From Ramlibacter alkalitolerans (GTDB taxonomy: Bacteria; Pseudomonadota; Gammaproteobacteria; Burkholderiales; Burkholderiaceae_C), in NCBI RefSeq assembly GCF_016722765.1, contig NZ_JAEQND010000011.1:62001-126000 (forward strand): 64,000 nt of DNA, given 5' to 3'. The notes beneath the pieces were generated by a model. That model was not told where the DNA came from, ran no database searches, and worked only from the letters and a program-made list of their open reading frames with translations. Below are positions 46,703 through 57,893 of this stretch, one piece after another. The position numbers and the translations under genes are program-made. The stretch's first letter is position 1. Each line of letters begins with the position of its first letter.

Positions 46703-48051
46703 GGCATCCCCTTGCCCCCGCCCATGCGCTTCATCAGCTTCATGAGCCCGCCGCCCTTCATCTTCTTCATCATGGTCTGCATCTGCTCGAACTCGTTGAG
46801 CAGGCGGTTGACTTCCTGCACCTGCACGCCGGCGCCGGCGGCGATGCGGCGCTTGCGCGTGGCCTTGATGATGTCCGGCTTGCGGCGCTCGGTGGGCGTC
46901 ATCGCGCAGATGATCCCTTCCTTGCGGCGGATGTCGCGCTCGGCCTTCTCCATGTCGACGTTGCCGGCCTTGGCCTGCACCTGCGCCGGCATCTTGTCCA
47001 TCAGCGTGGACAGGCCGCCCATCTGCTTCATCTGCTGCAGTTGCGCGAGGAAGTCGTTCAGGTCGAAGCCTTCGCCGCTCTTGACCTTGGCAGCGAACTT
47101 CTGCGCCGCCTCCATGTCGACGCCGGCCTGCACCTGTTCGACCAGCGCCACGATGTCGCCCATGCCGAGGATGCGGCCGGCATGGCGATCGGCATCGAAC
47201 ACCTCGAGGCCGTCGATCTTCTCGCTGACGCCGGCGAACTTGATCGGGGCGCCGGTGATCTGCCGCACCGACAGCGCCGCGCCCCCGCGCGAGTCGCCAT
47301 CGAGCTTGGTCAGCACGATCCCGGTGAGGGGCAGCGCCTCGCGGAAGGCCTTGGCCGTGTTCACCGCGTCCTGGCCCTGCATGGCGTCGACGACGAACAG
47401 CGTCTCCACGGGTTTCAGCGCCGCGTGCAGTTCCTTGATCTCGCGCATCATCGCTTCGTCGATGGCGAGGCGGCCCGCCGTGTCGACCAGCAGCACGTCG
47501 AAGTACTGCCTGCGCGCGTGATCGACCGCGGCCCGCGCGATGTCCACCGGCTTCTGGTCCGGCGTGCTCGGGAACCACTCGGCGCCGGCCTGCTTCGTCA
47601 CCGTCTTGAGCTGCTCGATGGCGGCCGGCCGGTACACGTCGCCGGAGACCGTCAGCACCTTCTTCTTGCGCTTCTCGATCAGGTGCTTGGCCAGCTTCGC
47701 CGTGGTGGTGGTCTTGCCGGCGCCCTGCAGGCCCGCCATCAGGATCACCGCCGGCGGCTGCGCGGCCAGGTTGATGTCCGCCACGCCCTCGCCCATGGTG
47801 GAGACGAGTTCGCGGTGCACGATGCCGACCAGCGCCTGGCCGGGGTTGAGCGAGCCCACGACCTCCTTGCCCAGCGCTTTCTCCTTCACGCGGGCGATGA
47901 AGTCGCGCACCACCGGCAAGGCGACGTCCGCCTCCAGCAGCGCCATGCGCACTTCGCGCAGCATTTCCTGCACGTTTTCTTCGGTGATGCGGGCCTGGCC
48001 GCGCATCTGCTTGACGAGGCGGGATAGTTTGTCGGAGAGGGCGGAGGCCAT
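46687..48051 (-). CDS. ffh: Signal recognition particle protein Ffh
   Basis: SRP54 GTPase (454 residues) that binds signal sequences of nascent membrane proteins together with 4.5S RNA. N domain 1-85. G domain motifs are GLQGAGKTTTTAKLAKHL near 105-122, DTAGR near 188 and TKLDGDSRGGA near 246-256. The Met-rich M domain ends QMQTMMKKMKGGGLMKLMKRMGGGKGMPKMPF-like in pieces (QTMMKKMKGG, LMKLMKRMGG). The ATG at 48051 is preceded by CACCTCCTC in complement and gives MASALSDKLSRL, preferred over an upstream codon. Divergent from ccsA. Confidence 0.97.
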   Translation of the reverse strand: MASALSDKLSRLVKQMRGQARITEENVQEMLREVRMALLEADVALPVVRDFIARVKEKALGKEVVGSLNPGQALVGIVHRELVSTMGEGVADINLAAQPPAVILMAGLQGAGKTTTTAKLAKHLIEKRKKKVLTVSGDVYRPAAIEQLKTVTKQAGAEWFPSTPDQKPVDIARAAVDHARRQYFDVLLVDTAGRLAIDEAMMREIKELHAALKPVETLFVVDAMQGQDAVNTAKAFREALPLTGIVLTKLDGDSRGGAALSVRQITGAPIKFAGVSEKIDGLEVFDADRHAGRILGMGDIVALVEQVQAGVDMEAAQKFAAKVKSGEGFDLNDFLAQLQQMKQMGGLSTLMDKMPAQVQAKAGNVDMEKAERDIRRKEGIICAMTPTERRKPDIIKATRKRRIAAGAGVQVQEVNRLLNEFEQMQTMMKKMKGGGLMKLMKRMGGGKGMPKMPF

Positions 48052-48113
48052 GAGGAGGTGGGGTTGTGCCGCGTGACCGGTTCGCACGGAACGGCAGGGG
48101 CTAAACTTCTAAC

Positions 48114-48911
48114 ATGATTCTATCCAGCGTGTCTCCGGCCAGTGTCGCCCTGACCGTCGCCACGGCCGCGGCCTACGCGATGCCGGCGGCCGGCCATTCC
48201 CGGCTGAGCGAGCAGGCGGCACGCCGGGCACTGCTGGCAGCGTGGATCCTGCACGGGTTGACGCTCGCCTGGGGGCTCCTGGGCGACGCGCCGCGCTTCG
48301 GCTTCGCGCCGGCCGTCTCGATGACCGCCTGGCTCGTGCTCACCGTCTACGCCATCGAGCGCCAGATGTTTCCGCAATTGAAGGCGCGCTGGGCCCTCAC
48401 GGCGCTCGGCTCGCTCGCCGTGCTCCTGGCCCTGGCCTTTCCCGGCACGCCGATGCACGTCGCCGAGTCGCCCTGGCTGCCGCTGCACTGGGCGCTGGGA
48501 ATCGCGGCCTACGGCCTGTTCGCCGCCGCCGTCGTCCACGCCTGGCTGATGCAGCGCACCGAGCAGACCATGCGCCAGGCGACCGAACCGCACGCCGGCC
48601 TGCCGCTGCTGACGCTGGAGCGCCTCACCTTCCGCTTTGCGGCCGCCGGCTTCGTGCTGCTGTCGGCGACGCTGCTGGCCGGCATCTTCTTTTCCGAGGT
48701 GCTGTACGGGCAGGCCTGGCGCTGGGACCACAAGACGGTGTTCTCGGTGCTGTCGTGGGTGGCGTTCGCCCTCCTCCTGCTCGGTCGGGCCCGCTTCGGC
48801 TGGCGCGGCCGCAAGGCCGTGCGCGTGATCTACGTCGGCTCGCTGCTGCTGCTGCTGGCCTACGTCGGCTCGCGCTTCGTGCTGGAAGTCCTCCTGAGGC
48901 GCGCCACCTGA
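48114..48911 (+). CDS. Cytochrome c assembly (CcsA/HemX-like, YpjD) membrane protein
   Basis: 265 residues with about eight hydrophobic segments and the CcsA-type core (LPLHWALGIAAYGLFAAAVVHAWLM, about 122-146; SEVLYGQAWRWDHKTVFSVLSWV, about 194-216) that in CcsA handles haem. The conserved histidines H125 and H207 region fit the family. The divergent ffh/ccsA arrangement is typical of Burkholderiales. Its exact part in haem delivery is unproven for the YpjD branch. The stop overlaps the next ATG (TGATG). Confidence 0.88.
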   Translation: MILSSVSPASVALTVATAAAYAMPAAGHSRLSEQAARRALLAAWILHGLTLAWGLLGDAPRFGFAPAVSMTAWLVLTVYAIERQMFPQLKARWALTALGSLAVLLALAFPGTPMHVAESPWLPLHWALGIAAYGLFAAAVVHAWLMQRTEQTMRQATEPHAGLPLLTLERLTFRFAAAGFVLLSATLLAGIFFSEVLYGQAWRWDHKTVFSVLSWVAFALLLLGRARFGWRGRKAVRVIYVGSLLLLLAYVGSRFVLEVLLRRAT

Positions 48912-49153
48912 TGAAGTACCTGCTGCTGATCGTGCTGTTGTTCGTCGCCTATACCTTGTGGCGCAACGCGCGCATCCGCGACGACCGCGAGTCGCGCCCG
49001 CCCCCACCCCCGCCGCCGCGGCGCCCCGGGGATCCGCAGGAGATGGTGAGCTGCCCGGTCTGCGGCGTGCACCTGCCCCGTTCGGAAGCGGTGCCCGGCG
49101 CCGGCGGGCTGCTTTACTGCAGCAACGAGCACCGGCTGCGCGCCGGCGGCTAG
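48911..49153 (+). CDS. PP0621-like small membrane-anchored zinc-ribbon protein
   Basis: 80 residues. An N-terminal helix (KYLLLIVLLFVAYTLW) is followed by a charged/proline segment and a zinc-ribbon-like end: MVSCPVCGVHLPRSEA and LLYCSNEHRLRAG, i.e. CxxC...CxxxH. This is the PP0621 family layout; function unknown. It overlaps the ccsA-like stop and lies 3 bp ahead of pilS, so it is part of the ccsA-pilS-pilR transcript. Confidence 0.85.
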   Translation: MKYLLLIVLLFVAYTLWRNARIRDDRESRPPPPPPPRRPGDPQEMVSCPVCGVHLPRSEAVPGAGGLLYCSNEHRLRAGG

Positions 49154-49156
49154 CGC

Positions 49157-50865
49157 ATGGCCATGGCGTCCTCTTCCGGCCATTCCACCTGGACCTGGGA
49201 CGCGCCGGTGGTACCGCAGCCGCCGAGAACGTCGGCCTTCGAGCGCCTCTGGCGCGGCTTCATGACGGCGCGCATCGGCGTGGGCCTGGTGCTGCTGATC
49301 CTGCTCGGAGGCATGCGCCTGCTGGGCATGGTGCAGGTGAGCGACTGGCAGCTCGCCTTGTGCGGCGGCTATCTCGCCGCCTCGCTGGCGGTGCGATTCT
49401 TCGGCCGCCCGGTGGCGCCGGGCCGCACCTTCGATCCGCAATGGGTCTACATCGTCGGCGTCGACCTGCTGGCGTTTTCGGTGCTGCACTTCCTGCAGGC
49501 GGCCAACCTGAATTTTTCGCCGCTGTACGCGCTGCCGGTGCTGACGGCGTCGGTGCTGGGCTCGATGTTGCTGGGGCTGGGCACGGCGGCCGCCGCCACG
49601 CTGCTGCTGCTGGTCCACGCCTCGCTGCAGGCGCTGGACCCGGACCACACCGCCCGCATCGTGCAGGCCGGCCTCACGGGCTGCGGCTACTTCGTCGCCG
49701 CGCTGCTCGCCAACGAGCTCGCCACGCGCCTGGCGCGCGAGGAGGAGGCCGCCCGCCGCAGCCTGTCGGCGGCGCGCACGCAGGCCCACGTCAACGAACT
49801 GGTGATCGAGACGCTGACGGACGGACTGCTGGTGGTCGGGCCGGACTGGCGCATCCACGCGGCCAATCCCGCGGCGCGCAACCTGCTGGCGTGGCAGGCG
49901 CCCGAGGCCCCGGCATCGCTGGCGCTGGTCTCGCGCCCGGGCTGGCGCCCGCTGGCCGCGATCGCCCAGCGCACCTTCAGCTCGCAGCAGGCACAGAGCG
50001 CCGAACTCGCGCTGGAACTCACGGCCGGCGAACGCCTGCACCTGCGCGTGCGCACCCGCCTGACCGCCGCGCAGGACCCGTACAGCGACGCACTGTGCGT
50101 CATGTTCCTGCAGGACCTGCGCGAGGCCGAGGCCCAGGTCCGCACCGAGAAGCTGGCCGCGATGGGCCGCATGTCGGCCGCGGTTGCCCACGAGATCCGC
50201 AACCCGCTGGCCGCCATCGCGCAGGCCAACGCGCTCCTGGCGGAGGAGCTCTCGGAGCCCGGGCAGCGCCAACTGAGCGACCTGGTGGGCAAGAACACGC
50301 ACCGGCTGTCGCAGATCGTCGAGGAGATCCTGAACCTGGTGCGCGTGCAGCAGCAGCCCGTGGCCGACTGGCTGGAGCTGGACCAGTCGGTCGCCGGCTT
50401 CGTGGGCGAATGGGAGCGGCAGGCGCAGGCCGGCGAGCGCCTGCAGACGCTGCTGCAATCCGGCACGGCCTGGGTCACCTTCGACGGCGAACACCTGCGC
50501 CGCGTGGTGGTCAACCTCCTGGACAACGCGCTGCGCTACGCCTCGCGCGGGCCCGGGGCGATCCTGGTCGCCACCGCGATGGGCTCGACGCGGGCGCGCC
50601 TGCAGGTGTGGAGCGATGGCGCACCGCTCGACGCGAGCGTGCAGCGCCACCTGTTCGAGCCCTTCTTCTCCTCGGAAAGCCGCTCCAGCGGCCTGGGCCT
50701 GTACATCTGCCGCGAGTTGTGCGAGCGGCATGGCGCCACCGTCGCCTACACCCGCGTGCGCGCACCCGACGGCAGCAGCCGCGACGGCAACGCCTTCACC
50801 GTGACATTCCGCACGCGCGCCAGCATGGTGCCGGGAGGCACGCCGTTTGACACAATAGGCGCCTG

Positions 50866-50866
<1 letters not shown>
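49157..50866 (+). CDS. pilS: Sensor histidine kinase PilS
   Basis: 569-residue membrane kinase. Six hydrophobic segments lie between about 40 and 195, as in PilS. A PAS-like segment (ELVIETLTDGLLVVGPDWRIHAAN) is near 213-236. HisKA has phospho-acceptor His in VAHEIRNPLAAI near 345. HATPase has VVNLLDNALRYASRG near 452-466 and SSGLGLYICREL near 513-524. It regulates pilin expression through PilR. Upstream linkage is to the ccsA-like and PP0621-like genes. The stop overlaps pilR (TGATG). Confidence 0.92.
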
Positions 50867-52357
<1,491 letters not shown>

Positions 52358-52365
<8 letters not shown>

Positions 52366-52939
52366 GGCAGCCGACGACGCGCTGTGGGCGCAGGGCTGGT
52401 ACCGCTTCGCCCACTGCATCGCGTCGCCGAACTTCGGCCCGCGCCCTGAGGGCAGCACGGTCGACCTGATCGTGCTGCATTCGATCAGCCTGCCGCCGGG
52501 CGTGTACGGCGGCGACGAGGTGCAGCGCCTGTTCACCAACACGCTGGACTGGGACGCGCATCCCTATTTCCAGCAGATCCGCGGCGCGCAGGTCTCGGCG
52601 CACTTCTTCATCCGGCGCGACGGCGCGCTGCTGCAGTTCGTGAGCTGCGACGCCCGCGCCTGGCACGCCGGCGCGTCGAACTGGCGCGGCCGCGCCAACT
52701 GCAACGACGACTCGATCGGCATCGAGCTCGAAGGCCTGGAAGGCGAGACCTTCGAGCCGGCGCAGTACGAGGCGCTGTCGGCCTTGTGCGCGGCGATCGC
52801 GCAGCACTACCCGATCCGCCACGTCGCCGGCCACGAGCACATCGCGCCCGGCCGCAAGAACGATCCGGGCCCGGGCTTCGACTGGGCGAGCGTGAAGCGC
52901 GACCTCGGCTGGCCGCAGGAGTGGTTTCCGGGCGCGTGA
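52358..52939 (+). CDS. ampD: 1,6-anhydro-N-acetylmuramyl-L-alanine amidase AmpD
   Basis: Cytoplasmic zinc amidase of peptidoglycan recycling (193 residues). Zn ligands: His in IVLHSISLPPG near 41, His in GHEH near 160-163 and Asp in KNDPGPGFDW near 170. VSAHFFIRRDGALLQFV near 76-92 and RAWHAGASNWRGR near 98-110 are family motifs. In AmpC-carrying species its loss derepresses beta-lactamase. It overlaps pilR by 8 bp and is followed by a family A repeat. Confidence 0.95.
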
Positions 52940-52948
52940 GCTGAATTC

Positions 52949-53072
52949 GGACAACCGAACGCAAAGGCCGCAAAGGTTACGCAAAAGCCGCAAAAGGGAA
53001 ATCCCTCGAGGAAGAGGCTGTTCCTTTTGCGGTCTTTGCGTAAGCTTTGCGGCCTTTGCGTTCTGGTTGTCC
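52949..53072. repeat. Family A long palindrome, copy 3
   Basis: 124 bp; outermost arms GGACAACC and GGTTGTCC, then AACGCAAAGGCCGCAAAGG... mirrored by ...GCGGCCTTTGCGTT, centre ATCCCTCGAGGAAG. Unlike the other two copies it lies between genes in tandem (ampD and nrdA), upstream of the nrdA control region. Confidence 0.85.
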
Positions 53073-53159
53073 TGCCTTCCTCGCCCCAGGTTGCCGACGT
53101 GCAACGCGTCCTGCGCAGGCACTGAACCCTTTCGTCTGCATCACAGCGCGCCCACAGCG

Positions 53160-53168
53160 TTATCCACA
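53160..53168 (+). promoter_or_regulatory. DnaA box in the nrdA upstream region
   Basis: TTATCCACA, an exact consensus DnaA box, lies 36 bp upstream of the first NrdR box. In E. coli DnaA modulates nrdAB; the same is plausible here from position only. Confidence 0.6.
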
Positions 53169-53195
53169 GGTCCTGCACCGTGTTGTGCTCGGCGG

Positions 53196-53242
53196 ACACT
53201 ACAGGTAGTGCTTGAAAGGGGGCGGGACACTAGATATAGTGC
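53196..53242 (+). promoter_or_regulatory. nrdA promoter with paired NrdR boxes
   Basis: NrdR boxes ACACTACAGGTAGTGC (53196-53211) and ACACTAGATATAGTGC (53227-53242) are 31 bp apart, three helical turns, the usual spacing for cooperative NrdR binding. A sigma-70 promoter fits between and over them: TTGAAA (53212-53217), 17-bp spacer, TATAGT (53235-53240). Box 2 therefore covers the -10, so NrdR-ATP/dATP binding should block polymerase. Confidence 0.88.
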
Positions 53243-53309
53243 CTGCCACGTCGAGGGGGCGAAGTCCTTGCCCCTGCGCAAAGAACTACTGCACGAGGAA
53301 GAAACGACG

Positions 53310-56225
53310 ATGCAATCTGGCCTGGCCACCCCGTTCCAGCCGCTCTCCAGCGCCCATCACACGTCGCAGGCCGCTGCGGCCGCCGCGGCCGCCGACAGCC
53401 CGCTCAACCACTACCAGATCTTGCGCCGCAACGGCGCGGTGGTGCCCTTCGAGCCGAACAAGATCGCCGTCGCGATGATGAAGGCCTTCCTCGCCGTGCA
53501 CGGCACGCAGGGGGCCGCGTCGGCCAGCGTGCGCGAGACGGTGGACGGCCTCACGCAGGCCGTGGTGCGCGCCCTGATGCGCTCGCGCCCGGGCGGCGGC
53601 ACCTTCCACATCGAGGACGTGCAGGACCAGGTCGAACTCGGCCTGATGCGCGGCTGCCACCACGAGGTCGCGCGCGCCTACGTGCTGTACCGCGAGCGCC
53701 GCGCGCAGGAACGCGCCAAGCAGGGGCAGGACCAGGCGCCCGCCATGCCGCAGTTCCACGTGCTGGACCACGGCCAGCGCGTGCCGCTGGACCTCGCCGG
53801 CCTGCAGGCGCTCATCGTCGCCTCCTGCGCGGGCCTGGGCGCGGACATCAAGCCCGAGCCCATCGTCGCCGAGACGATGCGCAACCTGTACGACGGCGTG
53901 CCGCTCGACGAGGTCTACAAGGCCTCCATCCTGGCCGCCCGCACGCTGATCGAGAAGGAGCCCGACTACACCTTCGTCACCGCCCGCCTGCTGCTGCACA
54001 CGATCTTCAAGGAAGTGCTGGGCGAGGAGGTCGCGCCCGCCGGTCGCGCCGCCGCCTACGCGGACAGCTTCCCGCTGTTCGTCAAGAAGGGCGTCGACAA
54101 CGAGTTGCTGGACGAGCGGCTGCTGCAGTACGACCTGAAGCGCCTGGGCGCGGCGCTCAAGCCCGAGCGCGACCTGCAGTTCGACTACCTGGGCCTGCAG
54201 ACCCTGTACGACCGCTACTTCCTGCACGTGCGCAAGAGCCGCATCGAGCTGCCGCAGGCCTTCTTCATGCGCGTGGCCATGGGCCTGGCCCTGAACGAAA
54301 TCGACCGCGAAGCCCGGGCGATCGAGTTCTACGAGGTGCTCTCGAGCTTCGACTTCATGTCGTCCACGCCGACGCTGTTCAACAGCGGCTCGCTGCGCTC
54401 GCAGCTGTCGTCCTGCTACCTCACCACGGTGCCGGACGACCTGGACGGCATCTACGAGTCGATCAAGGAGAACGCCCTGCTGTCCAAGTTCGCGGGCGGC
54501 CTGGGCAACGACTGGACGCGCGTGCGGGCACTGGGCTCCCACATCAAGGGCACCAACGGCGAGTCGCAGGGCGTCGTGCCTTTCCTGAAGGTGGTCAACG
54601 ACACGGCCGTGGCGGTCAACCAGGGCGGCAAGCGCAAGGGCGCCGTCTGCGCCTACCTGGAATCCTGGCACCTGGACGTCGAGGAATTCCTGGAGCTGCG
54701 CAAGAACACCGGCGACGACCGCCGCCGCACCCACGACATGAACACGGCCAACTGGATCCCGGACCTGTTCATGCGCCGGGTGATGGAAAAGGGCGAGTGG
54801 ACCCTGTTCTCGCCCTCCTCCGTGCCCGACCTGCACGACAAGTTCGGCGCCGCCTTCGAGCAGGCCTACATCGCCTACGAGGAAAAGGCCAAGCGCGGGG
54901 AGATCAAGCCGTCCAGGACGGTCCAGGCCAACGACCTGTGGCGCAAGATGCTCTCGATGCTGTTCGAGACCGGCCACCCCTGGATCACCTTCAAGGACGC
55001 CTGCAACGTCCGTTCGCCGCAGCAGCACGTGGGCGTGGTGCACTCGTCCAACCTGTGCACCGAGATCACGCTGAACACGTCCGATGCCGAGACGGCGGTC
55101 TGCAACCTCGGTTCCGTGAACCTGCTGCAGCACGTCAAGGACGGCCGGATCGACCACGAGAAGCTGAAGCGCACCGTCGCCACCGCGATGCGCATGCTCG
55201 ACAACGTGATCGACATCAACTACTACGCGGTCAAGAAGGCGCGCGACTCCAACCTGCGCCACCGGCCGGTCGGCCTGGGCGTGATGGGCTTCCAGGACGC
55301 CCTGTACGAACTGCGCATCCCGTACGCGTCGGCCGAGGCGATCCAGTTCGCCGACCAGTCGATGGAAGCCGTCTGCTACCACGCCTACTGGGCGTCCACC
55401 GAGCTGGCGCGCGAGCGCGGCCGCTACTCCAGCTACAAGGGCTCGCTGTGGGACCAGGGCATCCTGCCGCCCGACACCCTGGAGCTGCTGGCCCGGCAGC
55501 GCGGCGAGCAGTACGTCGAGGTCGACCGCTCCGCCACCCTGGACTGGGATGCGCTGCGCCGCAAGATCGCCGCCGACGGCATGCGCAATTCCAACTGCGT
55601 CGCCATCGCGCCGACCGCCACCATCTCCAACATCATCGGCGTGGACGCCTCGATCGAGCCCTGCTTCGGCAACCTCTCGGTCAAGTCCAACCTGTCGGGC
55701 GAGTTCACCGTGATCAACCACTACCTGGTGCGCGACCTCAAGCGCCTGGGCCTGTGGGACGACGTGATGGTGATGGACCTGAAGCACTTCGACGGCTCGC
55801 TGCGCCCCATCGACCGGGTGCCGGAAGACGTCAAGGCGCTCTACGCGACCGCCTTCGAAGTCGAGCCGGTGTGGCTGGTCGAAGCCGCCGCGCGGCGCCA
55901 GAAGTGGATCGACCAGGCGCAGTCGCTCAACATCTACATGGCGGGCGCCTCGGGCAAGAAGCTGGACGAGACCTACAAGCTGGCCTGGCTGCGCGGGCTG
56001 AAGACCACCTACTACCTGCGCACGACCAGCGCGACGCAGGCCGAGAAGTCGACGGTGCAATCCGGCCGGCTCAATGCGGTGAGCAACGGCACGGGCTCCG
56101 GCGGCGGCCTGTCGGCGCTCGACGCGGCGGCCGCCGCGGCGCGCGCGCAGCTCGAAGCGGCGACGCCCGCCACCGACATCAAGTTCTGCGGCGTCGACGA
56201 CCCCACCTGCGAAGCGTGCCAGTAA
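53310..56225 (+). CDS. nrdA: Ribonucleoside-diphosphate reductase alpha subunit, class Ia
   Basis: Large subunit reducing ribonucleotides (971 residues). An Ala-rich leader (about 20-28) precedes the ATP-cone (YQILRRNGAVVPFEPNKIAVAM, from about 36). Active-site cysteines are in LSSCYLTTV (about 370), NLCTEITLN (about 585) and TAVCNLGSVN (about 600); the C-terminal CEACQ pair relays electrons from thioredoxin. MRNSNCVAIAPTATISNIIG near 760-779 is the family substrate-binding stretch. The ATG at 53310 has GAGGAAG ahead. Followed by nrdB after a 187-bp spacer with a family C palindrome. Confidence 0.96.
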   Translation: MQSGLATPFQPLSSAHHTSQAAAAAAAADSPLNHYQILRRNGAVVPFEPNKIAVAMMKAFLAVHGTQGAASASVRETVDGLTQAVVRALMRSRPGGGTFHIEDVQDQVELGLMRGCHHEVARAYVLYRERRAQERAKQGQDQAPAMPQFHVLDHGQRVPLDLAGLQALIVASCAGLGADIKPEPIVAETMRNLYDGVPLDEVYKASILAARTLIEKEPDYTFVTARLLLHTIFKEVLGEEVAPAGRAAAYADSFPLFVKKGVDNELLDERLLQYDLKRLGAALKPERDLQFDYLGLQTLYDRYFLHVRKSRIELPQAFFMRVAMGLALNEIDREARAIEFYEVLSSFDFMSSTPTLFNSGSLRSQLSSCYLTTVPDDLDGIYESIKENALLSKFAGGLGNDWTRVRALGSHIKGTNGESQGVVPFLKVVNDTAVAVNQGGKRKGAVCAYLESWHLDVEEFLELRKNTGDDRRRTHDMNTANWIPDLFMRRVMEKGEWTLFSPSSVPDLHDKFGAAFEQAYIAYEEKAKRGEIKPSRTVQANDLWRKMLSMLFETGHPWITFKDACNVRSPQQHVGVVHSSNLCTEITLNTSDAETAVCNLGSVNLLQHVKDGRIDHEKLKRTVATAMRMLDNVIDINYYAVKKARDSNLRHRPVGLGVMGFQDALYELRIPYASAEAIQFADQSMEAVCYHAYWASTELARERGRYSSYKGSLWDQGILPPDTLELLARQRGEQYVEVDRSATLDWDALRRKIAADGMRNSNCVAIAPTATISNIIGVDASIEPCFGNLSVKSNLSGEFTVINHYLVRDLKRLGLWDDVMVMDLKHFDGSLRPIDRVPEDVKALYATAFEVEPVWLVEAAARRQKWIDQAQSLNIYMAGASGKKLDETYKLAWLRGLKTTYYLRTTSATQAEKSTVQSGRLNAVSNGTGSGGGLSALDAAAAAARAQLEAATPATDIKFCGVDDPTCEACQ

Positions 56226-56229
56226 CTGC

Positions 56230-56278
56230 GTCACCCCCGCTTGCGCGGGGATGACGAATGCTTGTGCGCGCGCAAGCA
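56230..56278. repeat. Family C half-palindrome plus hairpin in the nrdA-nrdB gap
   Basis: GTCACCCCCGC TTGC GCGGGGATGAC at 56230-56255, then TGCTTG/CAAGCA at 56259-56278. They begin 4 bp past the nrdA stop. A CATAAT near 56391-56396 could be a -10 for separate nrdB transcription. Confidence 0.7.
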
Positions 56279-56412
56279 CGCAGGAATCGAAAGAGGTATC
56301 GGTGTTCTCCGACAAAACGCCGATGCAACCAAGCAACAAAATGCGAGCGGAGTGTGAACGGACACTTTGAATTCATCACGCTCGCTCACATAATCCGAGC
56401 ACTGGAAAATCT

Positions 56413-57702
56413 ATGTTGACCTGGGACGACGAAGTCACGCCCACACCGTCAAAGCCCGTGAGCAGCGGTTTGCTTCCGAACCGCGAGGCGCCCGTTTCCA
56501 TTTCCGTCCCGCAACCGGCCGTTCGCACGCTGAACGATGGCGCCCTCCTTGGTCATTCCCGCGCAGGCGGGAATCCAGGATCGCCGGCGCTGGATCCCCG
56601 CCTGCGCGGGGATGACGGCGTGGTGATCGCCCCCATCGTCACGCAGCCGGCGCCGCGCGCGGCGACCGCGCAGCCCGCCACCGCGCGCCGCGTGAGCGCG
56701 GCCGACAAGCGCATCATCAACGGCCAGACCGACGTCAACCAGCTCGTCCCCTTCAAGTACAAGTGGGCCTGGGAGAAGTACCTGGCCACCTGCGCCAACC
56801 ACTGGATGCCGCAGGAAATCAACATGAACCGCGACATCGCCCTCTGGAAGGACCCGAACGGTCTGTCCGAGGACGAGCGCCGCATCATCAAGCGCAACCT
56901 GGGCTTCTTCGTCACCGCCGACTCGCTGGCCGCCAACAACATCGTGCTGGGCACCTACCGCCACATCACGGCGCCGGAGTGCCGCCAGTTCCTGCTGCGG
57001 CAGGCCTTCGAGGAAGCGATCCACACCCACGCGTACCAGTACATCGTGGAGTCGCTGGGCCTGGACGAGGCCGAGATCTTCAACGCCTACCATGAGGTGG
57101 CGGCGATCCGGGACAAGGACGAGTTCCTCATCCCGTTCATCGACGCGATCATGGATCCGAACTTCCACACCGGCACGCCGGAAGCCGACCAGCGCCTCCT
57201 CAAGAGCCTGATCGTCTTCGCCTGCCTGATGGAAGGCCTGTTCTTCTATGTCGGCTTCACCCAGATCCTGGCGCTGGGCCGGCAGAACAAGATGACCGGC
57301 GCCGCCGAGCAGTACCAGTACATCCTCCGCGACGAGTCGATGCACTGCAACTTCGGCATCGACCTCATCAACCAGATCAAGCTCGAGAACCCGCACCTGT
57401 GGACCGCCGAATTCAAGGCGGACATCAAGGCGCTGTTCCTCAAAGCCGTCGAACTCGAGTACCGCTACGCCGAGGACACCATGCCCCGCGGCGTGCTGGG
57501 ACTCAACGCCTCCATGTTCAAGGGCTACCTGCGCTACATCGCGAATCGCCGCGCCACGCAGATCGGCCTGGAAGCGCTTTTCCCGAACGAGGAAAACCCC
57601 TTCCCCTGGATGAGCGAAATGATTGACCTGAAGAAAGAGCGCAATTTCTTCGAGACCCGCGTGATCGAATACCAGACGGGTGGCGCACTTTCCTGGGATT
57701 GA
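56413..57702 (+). CDS. nrdB: Ribonucleoside-diphosphate reductase beta subunit, class Ia
   Basis: Small subunit generating the tyrosyl radical (429 residues). Di-iron ligands: Asp170 (TADSL), Glu201 and His204 ([11 protein letters not shown]), then Glu in CLMEGLFF and Glu/His in [12 protein letters not shown]; the radical Tyr is Tyr208, four residues after His204 as in E. coli. The ferritin-like core starts only near residue 100. The first 100 residues are a low-complexity leader, within which residues about 45-69 ([10 protein letters not shown]...DPRLRGDDG) are translated from a palindromic repeat. The C-terminal [16 protein letters not shown] should dock on NrdA. Confidence 0.95.
   Translation: MLTWDDEVTPTPSKPVSSGLLPNREAPVSISVPQPAVRTLNDGALLGHSRAGGNPGSPALDPRLRGDDGVVIAPIVTQPAPRAATAQPATARRVSAADKRIINGQTDVNQLVPFKYKWAWEKYLATCANHWMPQEINMNRDIALWKDPNGLSEDERRIIKRNLGFFVTADSLAANNIVLGTYRHITAPECRQFLLRQAFEEAIHTHAYQYIVESLGLDEAEIFNAYHEVAAIRDKDEFLIPFIDAIMDPNFHTGTPEADQRLLKSLIVFACLMEGLFFYVGFTQILALGRQNKMTGAAEQYQYILRDESMHCNFGIDLINQIKLENPHLWTAEFKADIKALFLKAVELEYRYAEDTMPRGVLGLNASMFKGYLRYIANRRATQIGLEALFPNEENPFPWMSEMIDLKKERNFFETRVIEYQTGGALSWD
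56552..56616. repeat. Family C palindrome inside the nrdB coding sequence
   Basis: 65 bp: GTCATTCCCGCGCAGGCGGG and CCCCGCCTGCGCGGGGATGAC enclose AATCCAGGATCGCCGGCGCTGGAT. It is read in the nrdB frame without a stop, in the N-terminal leader ahead of the enzyme core. Confidence 0.88.
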
Positions 57703-57732
57703 AACGGCAACTGCGAGTGAGTTCGGACAGCG

Positions 57733-57773
57733 CCCGCGCGCACCACGACCCGAAAGAGGTCGGGGCGCGCGGG
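57733..57773 (+). terminator. nrdB terminator-like hairpin
   Basis: CCCGCGCGC (57733-57741) pairs with GCGCGCGGG (57765-57773), with CGACC/GGTCG inside and loop CGAAAGA. No T-run follows. The remaining spacer to 57893 contains only the ribosome-binding site (AGGAG) of the next gene. Confidence 0.6.
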
Positions 57774-57893
57774 TCATGGTGTTCGTGAGGCTGGGCTGCG
57801 GCCCAACCCCACGGATCGCTTCGGCGCCCCCCCAACAAGGCGCGGAGTGCTTCTTTTGGTTGATGTTTGAGTCAACTTGAACAGGAGATAGCA

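Noticed and set aside
53286..56339. A 1,017-codon open frame opposite nrdA, and a similar one opposite nrdB (56449-59322)
   Set aside because: Both translate to Val/Arg/His-rich sequence without motifs and lie wholly against well-recognised genes.
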